From positions 126,666,695-126,730,694 of the forward strand of contig CM070904.1 of assembly GCA_036417435.1 (NCBI GenBank): a DNA stretch of 64,000 bases, in the 5' to 3' direction. The position numbers and the translations under genes were made by a program. How positions within the stretch are numbered: position 1 is the stretch's first letter; each line of letters opens with the position of its first letter. Below, piece by piece: positions 12,749-24,882 of this stretch. The notes beneath the pieces are model-generated. The model did no database searches, was not told the origin of the DNA, and saw only the letters and a program-made list of their open reading frames with translations. The stretch comes from Inia geoffrensis (Eukaryota; Chordata; Mammalia; Artiodactyla; Iniidae).

Positions 12749-12849
12749 TAAAATTTTCATTTTTTATTAAAAAGTTTTCAGTAGCTATATATTATCCTAT
12801 GTTTTATAGAAACTAGTCATGATTTAGGGCATATACATAATTGTCTTAT

Positions 12850-14342
12850 GAATTTCGGCAACTAGGGAGAGGAATATGGTAGTTTTGGAAAACTATAGAT
12901 ATTTTAGTATTTTGGAGCTTGAAATGCAAGATAGGGATATAAAGTTGGCAGGAGATGAGGCCGGGCTGGTAAATGGCAGGCCGGGAGGTTCACATCGTGA
13001 AATGTCTTCATACTGTGTAAAGGAGTTCTGCCGTTATCATGTAGGTATGGGGGAGCCTTTGAAGCATTTTGAGGAGGGGTGATGTAGTCAGATTTTCATA
13101 GTAGAATATCATTTTGGTGGTAGGGTAGAGAATTTAAAGGAAAGGGGTAGGGACTTCCCTGGTGGCTCAGTGGTTAAGAATCTGCCTGCCAACGCCGGGG
13201 TCACTGGTTGGAGCCCTGGTCCGGGAAGATCTCACATGCCATGGAGCAACTAAACCCGTGCGCCACAACTTCTGAGCCTGCACTCTAGAGCCCGTGAGCC
13301 ACAACTGCTGAACCTGAGCACCGCAGCTACTGAAGCCTGTGTGTCTAGAGACCGTGCTCTGCAACAAGAGAAGCCACCACCACAAGAAGCCCGCTCACTG
13401 CAGCGAAGAGTAGCCCCTGCTCGCTGCAACTAGAGAAAGCCCGCACAACAATGAAACCCAATACAGCCCCAAATAAATAAATAAATAAATTAAAAAAACC
13501 ATAAAGGAAAGGGGTAAAATTGGTGGGTGATTGATAAGAAAGTTACTTAAGAGAGTCTCAGTGAGTGATGGTAAGAGTCACAGTGGCCATGTGGATTGTA
13601 AGGAGATGAATTTAAAGACTATTTAATAAGATAGAACATGATGATTGGATGTAGTAGGCAAGGGAGAAGGAAGAACCCAGGATGACTCCTACATTTCAGG
13701 CTCAGGTAATTGAGGGGATGATGGCACCATTTGCTAAGTTAGGAAGGGGAGCAGGGACATATGATGGGTTTGTTTGGACACTGAGTTTGTGAGGCCTGAA
13801 GACATATAGGTATTTAGAGCTGGGAGGCAGCTGGATATTAGGATTTGGAGTTCAGGAGTGAGATCTTGGCTAGAGGTGGAGATTTTGGTAACCTCAGTGG
13901 CACTTGAATAAACTGTCTGGGGATGATTTATGGAGAGATATGGCCACTGAGGACGGAGTCTGAGGAACACCAACACTTAATGGGCATGGAGAGGAAGAGG
14001 ATCCAGTAAAAGAGACTGAGAAGTGGTGGCCAGAGAGGAAGGAGGAAAACCAGGAGAGAATGTTAGGCTGGGAACCAAGACAAGGGAGCATTTGAAAGAG
14101 GAGGAAGTAGTCAACAGTGCCATGTTGTTGATAGACCCAGTGAGGAATTTTAATGAGAAGTTAGATTTGGCTAACATGGAGTCATCTGTGACACTGATCA
14201 GAGCAGTTTTAGTAGGAAAGAAAAGGAAAGGCAGAAACCAAATCCCAGTGAGTGAAGGGGGGCATGAAGGAGGCCGTGAAAGGGTAGTGATAAGACACAA
14301 AGATGATGGTGATGGTTGTTTTGGTATGAGAAGAACTTGACT
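12850..14342 (+). repeat. ancient medium-reiterated repeat, about 1.1 kb, split by a SINE
   Basis: Purine-rich sequence with 'ggggtgatgtagtcagatttt', 'ggatgactcctacatttcagg', 'tggggatgatttatggagag', 'ccaggagagaatgttaggctgg' and 'gtagtcaacagtgccatgttg'. The same succession, at lower identity, appears in several other places in the window. A CHR-1-type SINE at 13150-13502 interrupts it. The open frame at 14023-14340 lies wholly in this repeat and is not a gene. I cannot name the family. Confidence 0.6.
13150..13502 (+). mobile_element. CHR-1-type SINE in sense orientation
   Basis: It starts 'gggacttccctggtggctc' and ends in an (AAAT)n tail near 13490. It is flanked by a perfect 14-bp duplication, 'aaaggaaaggggta', at 13136-13149 and 13503-13516. 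It is one of six sense-oriented SINEs in the window. Confidence 0.96.
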
Positions 14343-14356
14343 TAAATGTAGTATCT

Positions 14357-14722
14357 TTTTTTTATTTTTTTAAATCAATTTTATTTATTTATTTATTTTT
14401 GGTTGTGTTGGGTCTTCTTTGCTGCATGCGGGCTTTCTCTAGTCGCAGCGACTGGGGGCTACTCTTCGTTGCGGTGCGTGGGCTTCTCATTGCGGTGGCT
14501 TCTCTTGTTGCGGAACGCGGGCTCTAGGCATGCTGGCTTCAGTAGTTGTGGCACGTGGACTGAGTAGCTTTGGCTCGCAGGCTCTAGAGCGCAGGCTCCG
14601 TAGTTGTGGCACACAGGCTTAGTTGCTTCGCGGCATGTGAGATCTTCCCAGACCTGGGCTCAAACCCATGTCCTCTGCATTGGCAGGCGGATTCTTAACC
14701 ACCGCGCCACCAGGGAAGTCCC
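14357..14722 (-). mobile_element. CHR-1-type SINE
   Basis: T-rich tail, 'ggttgtgttgggtcttc', full long body and 'ccaccagggaagtccc'. Flanks 'taaatgtagtatct' (14343-14356) and 'taaacgtagtaact' (14723-14736) are a 14-bp duplication with two mismatches, so the insertion is of moderate age. Confidence 0.95.
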
Positions 14723-14736
14723 TAAACGTAGTAACT

Positions 14737-15104
14737 TCAGTCAGATTTCCTAGAGGCCGAGCTTGAGATGGAGAGTCTTGCCCACCTCAAAAAGTCATCT
14801 ATTTTTATGAAAGACTTCTGAAATACACCAAGTTACTTAAAATTTAATTAGTAAAATCATGACATAGATTAAAAGTTCAAATTTGAGAACAACGTACAGA
14901 GAACTGGATTTAACGCTAAAAGAAGTTGGGCCTGGCTGGTAAGAGAATGAATCGATAATGCAGAGCACAGAACCGAGGGTAGAACAGGGACGTGCTCTAG
15001 AGAAAGCCAGATCAGGTTTTAGAAGCAAAAGCGCAGGGGACAATTGGCCAGGAGAAGAGAGATGTCCCTATGGCAGTTTTGGGGAACATAGGCACCTTCC
15101 AGGG
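14737..15104. other. intronic DNA, nothing recognised
   Basis: About 370 bp between a SINE and a hAT fossil. The opening resembles further old-repeat sequence ('gcttgagatggagagtcttg') but not enough to assign. The open frame on the - strand at 14837-15043 shows no motif. Confidence 0.5.
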
Positions 15105-15286
15105 CAGCAGTTGGCAAACTTTCTGTAAAAGACAAGGTAGTAAATGTTTGAGGTGTTGTGGGCCACATGGTTCTGTCACGACTCCTCAACTCTGCCAGTG
15201 CAGCACAAAAGCAGCTCTGTTCCAGAAAAACTTCATTTTCAGAAGCAGCCGGCTTCGGCCTGTGGGTGGTAGTTTGCCGACCCCTC
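15105..15286. mobile_element. nonautonomous hAT (Charlie-type) DNA transposon
   Basis: Terminal inverted repeats are visible: 'cagcagttggcaaact' on the left and 'agtttgccgacccctct' on the right, matching a 'CAGGGGTCGGCAAACT' type terminus. The inside has 'ggtagtaaatgtttgaggt' and 'gtgggccacatggttctgtc', as in MER-type hAT elements. The 8-bp target duplication is eroded. There is no transposase. Confidence 0.8.
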
Positions 15287-15289
15287 TTC

Positions 15290-17095
15290 TAGAGGCATGA
15301 TTAGGTCTCGTGAAGGACTCTGCTCCTGCCCGGCCAGCCAAGCAACTGTAGAAGCCTTGGCACAGACCCCGCTTCTCCTCCTTAAACAGCAGGACAGCTA
15401 CGCTGGGAAAAGCTTTCCTGTTTTGACTCCATCTCCATATTTCAGGCTTTTAGTTCTTGAGTCTTTTGATTTTGAATCAGATAGTGTTAGAGTCTCTATC
15501 TTTGTGGGTTCTTGAAAATTAGTTTGCATGGATTCTGTGTTTTGTTTTCCTTTAGAGTTTTCTCTTTAATAATATGTGTGAACGTTAAGCTTGCAGCCTA
15601 TTAAGATTCTGTATGTATTTACCATAGTTTTAGATCATTTTTGATCAGGTTAGAAATAGATTTTGCAGATTAAGCTCTAAGTAATATTTTTTGGAAGCAG
15701 GGGAAATTGAACGGGAAGCACACTGCCACCTTAACTTTGTTTCCTTACTACTGCTTATTCTAGCTTCTTTCAGTTTCTCATCCAGTGTCCCTGGGCTCTG
15801 CCCTTATGCTTTAGACCTTTTTGCCATTTACTTGAGCAGTAGATAGTATGTATCAGTGCTTGAAGCGATCAGAGAGAAGACAAGTAGTTTTCCACTAAGT
15901 CCTTTTTAAGTGCCAAACCAGGCCCATTTGTGTCGCTGTAAAAATTGTCATTGGCACAGGATGTAGTAGAGGAGGACAGTAGTAGGTCAGGTAAAGGTCA
16001 GTGTTTGAGGCAAGTGCCAAAGATCAGTTGAAAGGGATGAGTATAGGCTACAAATGAGAAGTGTGTTCATGGTCAAGAACCAAGGAGATTTCTAGCAGTT
16101 TGGGACATAGAACAAATGATGGAGATAAACGGTTTAGAATATAGACTGTCAGCAGGGTCAGGGGAGGGCTAGTCCACTCATGCAACTCCTCTGTCAAACC
16201 TCGGCTGAGTGCTTACTGTGAGTCAGGCATCATGCCGTACCTTAGGAATATGGCGTAGAATGAGGTAGGCGGGATCCGGTTCTGCATCTAAACCACAGAA
16301 CATAGAAAACGACTTGAATAACTGTTCTCTCAATTCTCCCAAAGATGGTACTTAAATAGTGCCATTCTAGGTTCAAAGTAGAGAAGTTAATTCATTATGT
16401 ATAATGGATGCCTTAGTGTATAAGGGCTTACTTTTCTTGCGGAACCTGGATTGAGAAAGTCAGTCTAGTAGAGCCACATGAAGTGGTGAGGGCAGTGGTA
16501 GAGGAAGTCCTGGAGTGCTGTGGGAGTGCACGATAGGGATGTCCTGCTAGGCTGCACAGGATCTAGGAATGCTTTCTGGAAGACATGAAGTCTGAATGGA
16601 AAGTAAGTTTTGACTATATGAAGAATAGGGAATAGAGACTTGATGGAAAGGAGAGCCTAGCCTGCTCTAAATCCTAAAAGTTGTTTATTAGCTGGAGTGG
16701 AGGCTGTGAGGGGAAAAGTAGTGGCTGGAGGTAAGTCCTTGTCAGCCTTATTGGGGGCTCCTTCTCACTGGGTACTGGCAAAGGCCAGTTGTAGACTCGA
16801 AGACCCAGATCTTGCTGCGTGAATGTCAAGATGAGCTGGATACTTTTGCAATTCTTGGTACATGGTTATTTCTTTTCCTGGAACCACTGGTGGAATGAGG
16901 TTTGTTATACACTATGATGGAGTATCCTCAGCCTGTAAACATCATAGTCTCAGATACTTTGGGATAAGATCTTGTTGTCTTTTGACAGTAAAGCGGTTGA
17001 GCCTTGGCAGCCTGGGTATATTGCTTTGGGGCCTTCTGTCTGTCCTCTTCAGTACATTCTTAGTGTTGGGTGTGGTATTCCTTTTGGGGTACTCT
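15290..17095. other. intronic DNA, mostly single copy
   Basis: About 1.8 kb. Parts around 16480-16740 have the purine-rich character of the ancient repeat described at 12850-14342, but the match is weak. No exon-like open frame with splice sites was found. The frames at 15070-15300 and 16862-17176 overlap hAT fossils. Confidence 0.5.
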
Positions 17096-17099
17096 GGAT

Positions 17100-17243
17100 C
17101 TTTACAACTCAGAGTGTGGTCTGTGTACCAGCAACATTACAGAATCTCGGGCTCTACCCCAGGACCCACTGAATGAGAATCTGCATTTTAACAAGATTCC
17201 CAAGTGATTTGTATGAACATTTAATTTTGAGAAGCACTGATGT
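17100..17243. mobile_element. MER5-like hAT fossil
   Basis: The sequence 'cagagtgtggtctgtgtacc', 'gaatctcgggctctaccccagg', 'gaatctgcattttaacaag' and 'tttgagaagcactga' follows MER5 order in the opposite orientation to the copy at 6540-6715. Both ends are still visible. Confidence 0.75.
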
Positions 17244-17553
17244 GGATGATTAAAGAATTAACTCTTCTGTTCTTTTAAAATAAAAGTTACGTTGGCACTA
17301 TAGAGAAAGGAGGAAGATACGTATGACACTATCACAGGTAATCTTGGAGGAGAGTCATGAGTACAGTGTCACTTGTTGGGGCTTCAGAGGTTTGAAGTAA
17401 TGATTTCCTTGTTTTAGCAGAATTAGACTCTGCACTTCCACTTATACCCACTGCTGCTTCCCCAATTAGCTCTAGCAAATGGAGGATGGAGAGGTTATTC
17501 TTATAGTTGTAGTTAGAAAAAGTCTACTAATTAGTTTATTGAAAAAAGATTTC

Positions 17554-17900
17554 GGGACTTCCCTGGTGGCACAGTGGTTAAGAATCTGCCTGCCAATGCA
17601 GGGGACATGGGTTTGATCCCTGGTCTGGGAAGATCCCACATGCTGCGGAGCAACTAAGCCTGTGTACCGTAACGACTGAGCCTGCTCTCTAGAGCCCACG
17701 AGCCACAACTACTGAGCTCATGTGCCACAACTACTGAAGCCCACGCGCCTAGAGCCCATGCTCCGCAGCAAGAACAGCCACCGCAGTGAGAAGCCAGCGC
17801 ACCGCAACAGAGTAGCCCCCGATCGCCACAACTAGAGAAAGCCTGTGTGCAGCAACGAAGACCCAACGCAGCCAAATTAAAAAAAAAAAAAAAAAAAAAA
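17554..17900 (+). mobile_element. CHR-1-type SINE in sense orientation
   Basis: It begins 'gggacttccctggtggcac', has the full long body and ends in 'cagccaaatt' plus an A-run of about 20. I could not find a clean duplication. The uninterrupted A-tail suggests no great age. Confidence 0.93.
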
Positions 17901-18081
17901 TATTGTGGGCACTTAATAAGAGTTAGATATACCCGGGCTGTTTTGTTGCTGTTGTTGAAGGAGGTTGATTATTATTTTTACTGTTGTAATTGTTGTTGTC
18001 ATTGAAATAATATATTATTGAAGTACAGTATAGAAAGTAGATTAGCTTCATTACCTAAGAAAATTATTCAAATGATATCTA

Positions 18082-19085
18082 TGTTGGTGGGAATGTAAAT
18101 TGATACAGCCACTCTGGAGAGCAATATGGAGGTTCCTTAAAAAACTAAAAATAGGCCTTCCCTGGTGGCGCAGTGGTTGAGAGTCCTCCTGCCGATGCAG
18201 TGGACACGGGTTTGTGCCCCGGTCCGGGAGGATCCCATGTGCCGCGGAGCGGCTAGGCCCGTGAGCCATGGCCGCTGAGCCTGTGTCCAGAGCTTGTGCT
18301 CCGCAACGGGAGAGGCCACAACAGTGAGAGGCCCCCGTACTGCAAAAAAAAAAAAAAAAACACAACAAAAAACAACAACAACAAAGAACACTAAAAATAG
18401 AACTACCATATGACCCAGCAATGCCACTACTAGGCATATACCCTGAGAAAACCATAATTCAAAAAGAGTCATATACCACAATGTTCACTGCAGCTTTATT
18501 TACAATAGCCAGGACATGGAACCAACCTAAGTGTCCATTGACAGATGAATGGATAAAGAAGATGTGGCACATATATACAATGGAACATTAGCCATAAAAA
18601 GAAACGAAATTGAGTTATTTGTAGTGAGGTGGATGGACCTAGAGTCTGTCATACGGAGTGAAGTAAGTCAAAGAGAAAAACAAATACCGTATGCTAACAC
18701 ATATATATGGAATCAGAAAAAAAAGAAAAAGTTCTGAAGAACCTAGGGACAGGAGAGGAATAAAGACGCAGACATAGAGAACGGACTTGAGGACACGGGG
18801 TGGGGGAAGGGCAAGCTGGGACGAAGTGAGAGAGTGGCATTGACATATATATACTACCAAATATAAAATAGATAGCTAGTGGGAAGCAGCCGCATAGCAC
18901 AGGGAGATCAGCTCAGTGCTTTGTGACCACCTAGAGGGGTGGGATAGGGAGGGTGGGAGGGAGATGCAAGAGGGAGGGGATATGGGGATATATGTATATG
19001 TGTAGCTGATTCACTTTGTTATAAAGCAGAAATTAACACACCATTGTAAAGCAATTATGCTCCAGTAAAGATGTTAAAAGAAAAA
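18082..19085 (+). mobile_element. young L1 tail in sense orientation, interrupted by a SINE
   Basis: It starts inside the 3' part of ORF2 ('tgttggtgggaatgtaaattg') and continues through 'ataccctgagaaaaccataa' and 'gtccattgacagatgaatgg'. The full 3' untranslated region follows, to 'ccagtaaagatgttaaaaga'. The last 400 bp match, in reverse, the 3' end of the L1 at 49612-52024. It is heavily 5'-truncated. A CHR-2-type SINE lies at 18152-18360. Confidence 0.93.
18152..18360 (+). mobile_element. CHR-2-type SINE nested in the L1 tail
   Basis: Begins 'ggccttccctggtggcgcag', ends 'gcccccgtactgc' plus an A-run. The L1 text 'actaaaaata' just before it is repeated just after the A-rich tail (actaaaaatagaac near 18391), so the duplication is about 10 bp. 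The A-tail carries CAACAA repeats. Confidence 0.94.
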
Positions 19086-19442
19086 TATCCATGTACTACC
19101 AGGTCTTAGCCATCCTTTAGTTAAATAATTAAATCAATAAAAGACTTTGCGTTTATTTCTTTAAGTTTTACCTTTTTGTTTTCCATCCATCTTTGACCTT
19201 ATTGATATTTTGAATATTGGTTTAATCATCTTCACTATTAGCTGTTTCTCCTTGATGTATTATTTCTCTTTTTTGGCAGTTTGTGTTGGGCATGATTTCA
19301 GCTTTCTGGTGGATACAGAAACATAAGGCTGAATCTGTGCTCTCAGGTCAGGGGCAGGGGTGTATCTCTCTAAGTGTACAGATCCTTGTTTTGTGCACAC
19401 GTTTCTTTCATGCTCCTATTTATTTTCCTCTTTCCTTACAGC

Positions 19443-19452
<10 letters not shown>

Positions 19453-19473
<21 letters not shown>

Positions 19474-19664
19474 GTGGTACGCGGGACTCTCACTGTTGTG
19501 GCCTCTCCCGTTGCGGAGCACAGGCTCCGGACGCGCAGCCTCAGCGGCCATGGCTCACGGGCCCAGCCGCTCCACGGCATGTGGGATCTTCCCAGAGCGG
19601 GGCACGAACCCGTGTCCTCTGCATTGGCAGGCAGACTCTCAACCACTGCGCCACCAGGGAAGCC
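19453..19664 (-). mobile_element. CHR-2-type SINE, young
   Basis: A long T-tract, 'tgtggtacgcgggactctc', body and 'ccaccagggaagcc'. A perfect 16-bp duplication 'tacagccaggtttttt' lies at 19437-19452 and 19665-19680. Confidence 0.96.
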
Positions 19665-20499
19665 TACAGCCAGGTTTTTTGGACCCACTGCCCCTTTGTC
19701 AGCAGTGGTCTGGATTCTGCAGTTTGGCTTCTGACCCACTAGTCTGCTAATGTTCTTTTCATGGTCGTCACTGACTTACGCAGTTTTCATTGGTCACTGT
19801 CTTAGTTTTCATTTTCCTTAGGTTTTCTATAGTGATTTAACACCATTGATTTTTATCTTTTTTTGTAATAATGCCCCATTAGCTCTATAGCCCAGTTGGG
19901 TTTTTTTGTGTGTCTTCTTGGTCTGTTCTTTCGCAGTTAAATTTCTCTTATTCCTCCTGTTGTTGTAGACATTTCCCATTCTCCTGCCCTGAGCTGTCTT
20001 TCCTTTATATTCTTTTCCACAGAGGTCTTTATGTACACTCAGAGTTTAAACTGGCACTACTCTGGGTTATTTCCACCATCCATTCCTTACCCAACATTTT
20101 TTGATTGGCCACTTTGTTCCTGGCGCTAGGCTAGTGCCAAGATGCAAAGGTGAACACATTGTTGACTGCCCTTGATTTACTTGCAGATCAGTCTGAAATC
20201 AGGTATGTAAACAGAGCACCCATAGTATTCCTTAAAGGAGATTTGAACACAGATGCCAGAGCTCAGAGGAGAGGAGGGGACAGCTCTGCCTAAGGAAATC
20301 GATTAAAATTTCTTAGAATAGATGACATTTGAATTTCAATTTAAAAGGAGAGTTTGCCAAAAGAAAATTCTGGCGAGAGGAGAATGTTTTAGTCAAAGGG
20401 AACTATACATTTTAAGGAATAGAAGCATATATTGTTCCCAAGTCTAACCTGGTAGGGGCAAGCATTGTGTCATATTTATGTTTATCTTCATGGCATCCT

Positions 20500-20675
20500 G
20501 GAAGGAGCATGGGCTTTTTGAGTCAGATCGGGGTCCACATTCTAGACCCTTTGCTTATTGACCCTGAGGTTCAGAGGCCTTATTTATAAATATGATTTAT
20601 ATTTAAGTTTCTTGGTAAGGATTAATGAGCTACAGTCACCTAAAGTAGTGTCTGGCAAGTAGGTGCTTTTAAAAT
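20500..20675 (+). mobile_element. MIR SINE, ancient and weak
   Basis: The order 'tttttgagtcagatcggggtc', 'ctttgcttattgaccctgagg' and 'gtagtgtctggcaagtaggtgc' is MIR-like in sense orientation. Divergence is high and the call is tentative. Confidence 0.5.
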
Positions 20676-22542
20676 GTGAGTTTCATTTTTTCACTTTCTT
20701 TCCCTTGTATCTAGTTGCCCAATAACTGACATACAGTGGGTGGGGAATAAATACTTGAACAATTTTAGTGTTTCCAAACAATATGAGAATAATGACTGAT
20801 ACTGTTTCTTTTGATGTAAAATTTTGTGACTAAAAAGCACAGGGTGAATTCACTAAATTTAGTGGTCTTACAAAGCAGAAATTTGTTTTCTTAAGAGCTA
20901 AATTTAATTGTAGGAGAAAACAGCCGTGGATCAAGTTAGGTTTGCTGGTTGTTTGCACATGGGAGCTGGATGTAATTTATCCCCGCTGAATATCCAAGAT
21001 GGACTATGTTGATTGTAAATGTTTTCTGTAATGTTTCTTCACTGCTGTTTACAGAGGGTTTTTTATTTGTTTTCATCTTACTTTCCTTTGGTTTAAAGAA
21101 TTAAGTAAGTGTGGTTGTAGAATAAATTGTTCCAGGATAGTCTCTTTTCTCCCCAAGGCCCAGATGCTGTAGCTCACCTGTTTCTCAGTGAATATTAGCT
21201 CAGACTAGAGTCATCTAGCCCTTTGTTACCACTTACATCCTTATTCCTTTGTGTGACATACAGGCTTACCATGACCTGACTTCTGCCCTCTTGGACAACC
21301 TTCAGTGTACCCTTAGACTTTAGGCACCACAGACTGGAGGTCTTTGAATAAGTACCGTGTAGCTGCACGCCTGCCTTTTCTTTTCACAGATTGTTTCCTT
21401 TGCTTGCAGTTTTCTGCTTATATCTCTCCCTCTTTCCTGACTCACCTTTCAAGACTGGATTCACAGGTTTTAGCCTCTGGGGACCTTTACTTTATATCTC
21501 CACAATTGTTACCCAAGGTTGCTGTTTTACTGAATTGCAAAATCTTCAGATGTTTTTCATCCCTTACTATAGAACCTTTATATTATTTTTGTTCACATTC
21601 CAATGGTATTTGATGTTTTCTTCTGGGTATTATTTGTGTTGCTTATTATTAATGACTCCCACTGTATGATGATGTTAAAAGTGGCAACTACCATTTATTC
21701 AGTCCTATTCTGTGATAAGCACTCTTCTAGTTCCTTTGTAAATACTGTATATTGCAGATATAGATTATTTGTAAGGTGGACTAAACTGTAGTATTTATTT
21801 TTCATTATTCATGTACTCATTTCTAAACAGGCCAGAGCATATTGATTTAATTCATGAGGGGGCAATGTGTGGCAACAGATGAAAAGTCAGTCCCTAAATC
21901 AGAAAATTCTTGAATTTGGGTTTTTGTTCATACTTCCATCTTCAAGCTATTTCTGTTAAGGTTGAAAAAAGTTAGAAAATATATTGGTATCAGTTTTATT
22001 ATTAAATTATTTAAAAAGTAGTTTAAAGGTGTGTTTTTTTAAACAATAAGGCAGGGAGGTACTTATATATCTGTTAGTGTCTCCTTTATTCTTAACTTGT
22101 TGATGTGATGATTCGTTCAGCAAATATTATTTTGGACATCTGTGGTGCACCAGATAAAGGAATATATATGTCATAGAACGTAACAGACAGTGTGCTGCCC
22201 TCATGGAACATACGGAAAGTTTATATCATCTGTTAGGCCTGAATGGATCCAGGGAGGCTTGTTTTCAAAACCTATTTTTGTTTCTTTGTTTAGGAACCCT
22301 AAGGAGGTTTAACTAACGTCTTAACATTTGGAAACTGCTTTAACAAATGCAAAAGTGAGAGGTGCTTTTTAGCTGTTTCTAATTCGAAAGGAAAATTCTG
22401 TTCTTTCAGCAGAAAATAAGTTGTCTCTTTAGCTAAGTTCATTTGGGGAAAGAAAAACCAGTCCTAGTATTATACACTTACAGTATGATTTTTGTCTTAG
22501 AATTAATAAGCTAAATGCCTTCCCTAAACTCATTCTTCTTAG

Positions 22543-22578
22543 GGTTATTTGGTATCTTTTTTGAGGTACCAAATAACC
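22543..22578. repeat. perfect 12-bp inverted repeat (hairpin)
   Basis: The arm 'ggttatttggta' at 22543-22554 is exactly complementary to 'taccaaataacc' at 22567-22578, with a 12-base spacer. It lies in single-copy intron. I know no family with this hairpin and claim no function. Confidence 0.9.
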
Positions 22579-22902
22579 TTTTGAGGTGTAAACTTGATTA
22601 AAGAATGAATCACCGTTCACTTTATTTTCCTTCCTTCCATTTTGCCTTGAATCTTTCCACTGATAGCTGTCGTTTCTGAGAAGCTGCATTGGGAAAGGGT
22701 ATTGCTCCCTTCCTCTTTCCTTGTTCTTTAGGCCATCATCTCGAATCCTTAATGTGAATTGAGACACAGAATGTGCACGTGTGTCTGTATGCATTGCAAG
22801 GGGAATTCTTTTAGGGAGTTGGAGGGTACTTGTAAATAGTTGGACCAGGATTAGTATAGGAGAAAAATCAAGAAAGGTAAAATTCATGTATGTATACAGA
22901 CG

Positions 22903-22923
22903 TATATATATATATATATATAT
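22903..22923. repeat. (TA)n microsatellite
   Basis: About ten uninterrupted TA units in intronic DNA, likely polymorphic in length. Confidence 0.95.
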
Positions 22924-23099
22924 GGAAGAATATCTATGATATAGGAACTGCCCAAAGCACTTGCAGTCTTACATTTTATATGTTCCATGAACTCTTGACC
23001 CGTTATTGAATTATAATTTGTTTATTGTGTTGTATGTATTTTGTACCCTAGAATTTCTAGCCACAGTAAAAGCATTTGGCTGATGGTGTTTATTTAAAA

Positions 23100-23417
23100 T
23101 TTTTAAAAAATTTTATTTATTTATTTATTTTATTTTTGGCTGCATTGGGTCTTCGTTGCTGCACGCGGGCTTTCTCTAGTTGCGGTGAGTGGGAGCTATT
23201 TCGTTGTGGTACACGGACTTCTCATTGTGGTGGCTTTTCTTGTGGAGCATGGGCTCTAGGCGTGCGGGCTTCAGTAGCTGTGGCGTGCAGGCTCAGTAGT
23301 TGTGGCGCACGGGCTTAGCTGCTCTGCGGCATGTGGGATCTTCCCGGACCAGGGCTTGAACCCATGTCCCCTGCATTGGCAGGCAGATTCTTAACCACTG
23401 CGCCACCAGCAAAGCCC
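23100..23417 (-). mobile_element. CHR-1-type SINE
   Basis: T-rich tail with (ATTT)n, 'ggctgcattgggtcttcg', body and terminal 'gccaccagcaaagccc'. Flanks 'ggtgtttatttaaaa' (23085-23099) and 'ggcgtttactttaaaa' (23418-23433) are a diverged duplication. Confidence 0.94.
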
Positions 23418-23727
23418 GGCGTTTACTTTAAAAAGGCAGAAAATCCACCCTCAAGTCATCTCAGTTTCTGATTCCATCAGGGTAATCCATCCCCATTCTA
23501 ACTGCCTGCTTAAAAAAAAGTGAATCTTTAGAAGAAGAGAATATCTTCTATTTATAATTTTGCATCTAAAATGTCTATCATTTAACAAAAAAATTACCGT
23601 ATATGCCAGGAGACAAGACAAATAATAGAAAACCTAAAAAGGAAAAAAAAAAACCCAAAAGTGACACACCTACAGATAATTCAGATTTTGGTGTTAATTA
23701 GAAATTGATTTTAAAATAATGAGTTAA

Positions 23728-24088
23728 AGGACTTCCCTGGTGTGCAGTGGTTAAGAATCTGCCTGTCAATGCAGGGGACACAGGTTTGAACCCTGGTCTG
23801 GGAAGATCCCACATGCTGTGGAGCAACTAAGCCTGTGCACCACAACTACTGAGCCTGTGCTCTAGAGCCTGTGAACCACAACTACTGAGCCTGTGCACCA
23901 CAACTGCTGAGCCCGTGTGCCGCAACTACTGAAACCCGCGTGCCTAGAGCCCGTGCTCCACAGCAGGAGAAGCCACTGCAATGAGAAGCCCATGCACCTC
24001 AACATAGAGTAGTCCCTGCTTGCCACAACTAGAGAAAGCCCATGCGCAGCAATGAAGACCCAACACAGCCAAAAAAATAAATAAATAA
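23728..24088 (+). mobile_element. CHR-1-type SINE in sense orientation
   Basis: Starts 'ggacttccctggtgtgcag', where the usual 'gtggcgcag' has lost bases in the tRNA-like head. It has an extra copy of the 'ccacaactactgagcctgtg' module and ends in (AAAT)n. Flanking 'gagttaa' is a short remnant of the duplication. Confidence 0.93.
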
Positions 24089-24089
24089 A

Positions 24090-24882
24090 AGAGTTAATAT
24101 GCTCAAGGTAATACATGACAAAATGGAGAATTTCACCAGAGAACTGGTATCTACAGAAAGAGAATGGATAGAAATTCTAGAAATGAAAAAAAAATTGATT
24201 ACTTAACATATATGTTTAGCTACAAATTAGATACTACAGAAGAGGGGATTAATAGACTGGAAAATAGCTCAGTGAAACATATTTAGACTGAGGTATGGAG
24301 AAAATAAAAGGGGAGAAAATACACATATGAGCTTAAAATACATATTAGACACTAAGAAAAACTATTACATTTGTATATCTTGAGCCAAGGAGGAAAGGAG
24401 AGAGGGAATGAGACTCAAACACTATATTAAGGAAAAATGGCCAAGAATTTTCCCATACTTATAAAAGACGTCAGGCCAAAGACTTGAGAGACTTGAAAAA
24501 GCCCAAATAGGATTATTACAAAGCAAATCATATGTAGGCATACTGCAATAAAACTTACAAAAGCCAAAGAGAAAACTCTTGAAAGGAGATAGGAAAATAA
24601 GATACCTTAAAAGGAACAACAGTGGGACTAAACACTGACATTTCAAATGAAACTGATGAAACCCAGAGGATGATAGAATGGTATCTTTTAAAGTACAGAA
24701 AGAAGGTAATTGCCAACCTCGATATCTATACCCAGTGAAAGTATTTTTCAAAAGTAAAGGCAAAGTTTAGATGTAATAGACAAATTTCTTTGAAATGTCC
24801 AACAAAATGTTCAGAAGAAAAAATAGAAAATCTGTATAGTTGAATATCTAGCATAAAAAATTGAATCTTTAATTCATTTTTT
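24090..24882 (+). mobile_element. old L1/HAL1-like ORF1 region
   Basis: In sense orientation the text follows L1 ORF1: 'agaaattctagaaatgaaaa', 'gccaagaattttcccatact', 'aaaacttacaaaagccaaag' and 'gatatctatacccagtgaaa'. It is riddled with stops. Because ORF1 text is followed further on by only short ORF2 text and an L1M-type 3' end, it may be an internally deleted L1 or a HAL1 element. Confidence 0.65.

Larger units (their letters stand above)
19681..23084. other. intronic DNA, low repeat content
   Basis: About 3.4 kb. It contains two weak MIR-like fossils (about 20500-20675 sense, about 21680-21760 reverse), a short (TA)n run and a hairpin listed separately. Otherwise I see nothing. The largest open frame, - strand 22429-22887, has no recognisable motif and spans the hairpin. 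Confidence 0.55.

Noticed and set aside
13150..13502. tRNA-like sequence as a tRNA gene
   Set aside because: The 'ctggtggctcagtggttaag' head carries degenerate A and B boxes and continues into a SINE body and A-tail with a target duplication. The same applies to all other tRNA-like heads here.
14023..14340. 105-codon frame with charged residues
   Set aside because: It lies entirely inside the ancient purine-rich repeat. The Lys/Glu/Arg/Gly content follows from the purine bias.
22429..22887. 152-codon frame on the - strand in single-copy intron
   Set aside because: It contains the 12-bp hairpin and pyrimidine-rich runs. No motif, splice context or plausible start environment is visible.
23728..24088. 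CRISPR-like regular repeats ('ccacaactactgagcctgtg' recurring)
   Set aside because: The repeated module is an internal feature of the CHR-1-type SINE body and is not an array with unique spacers.
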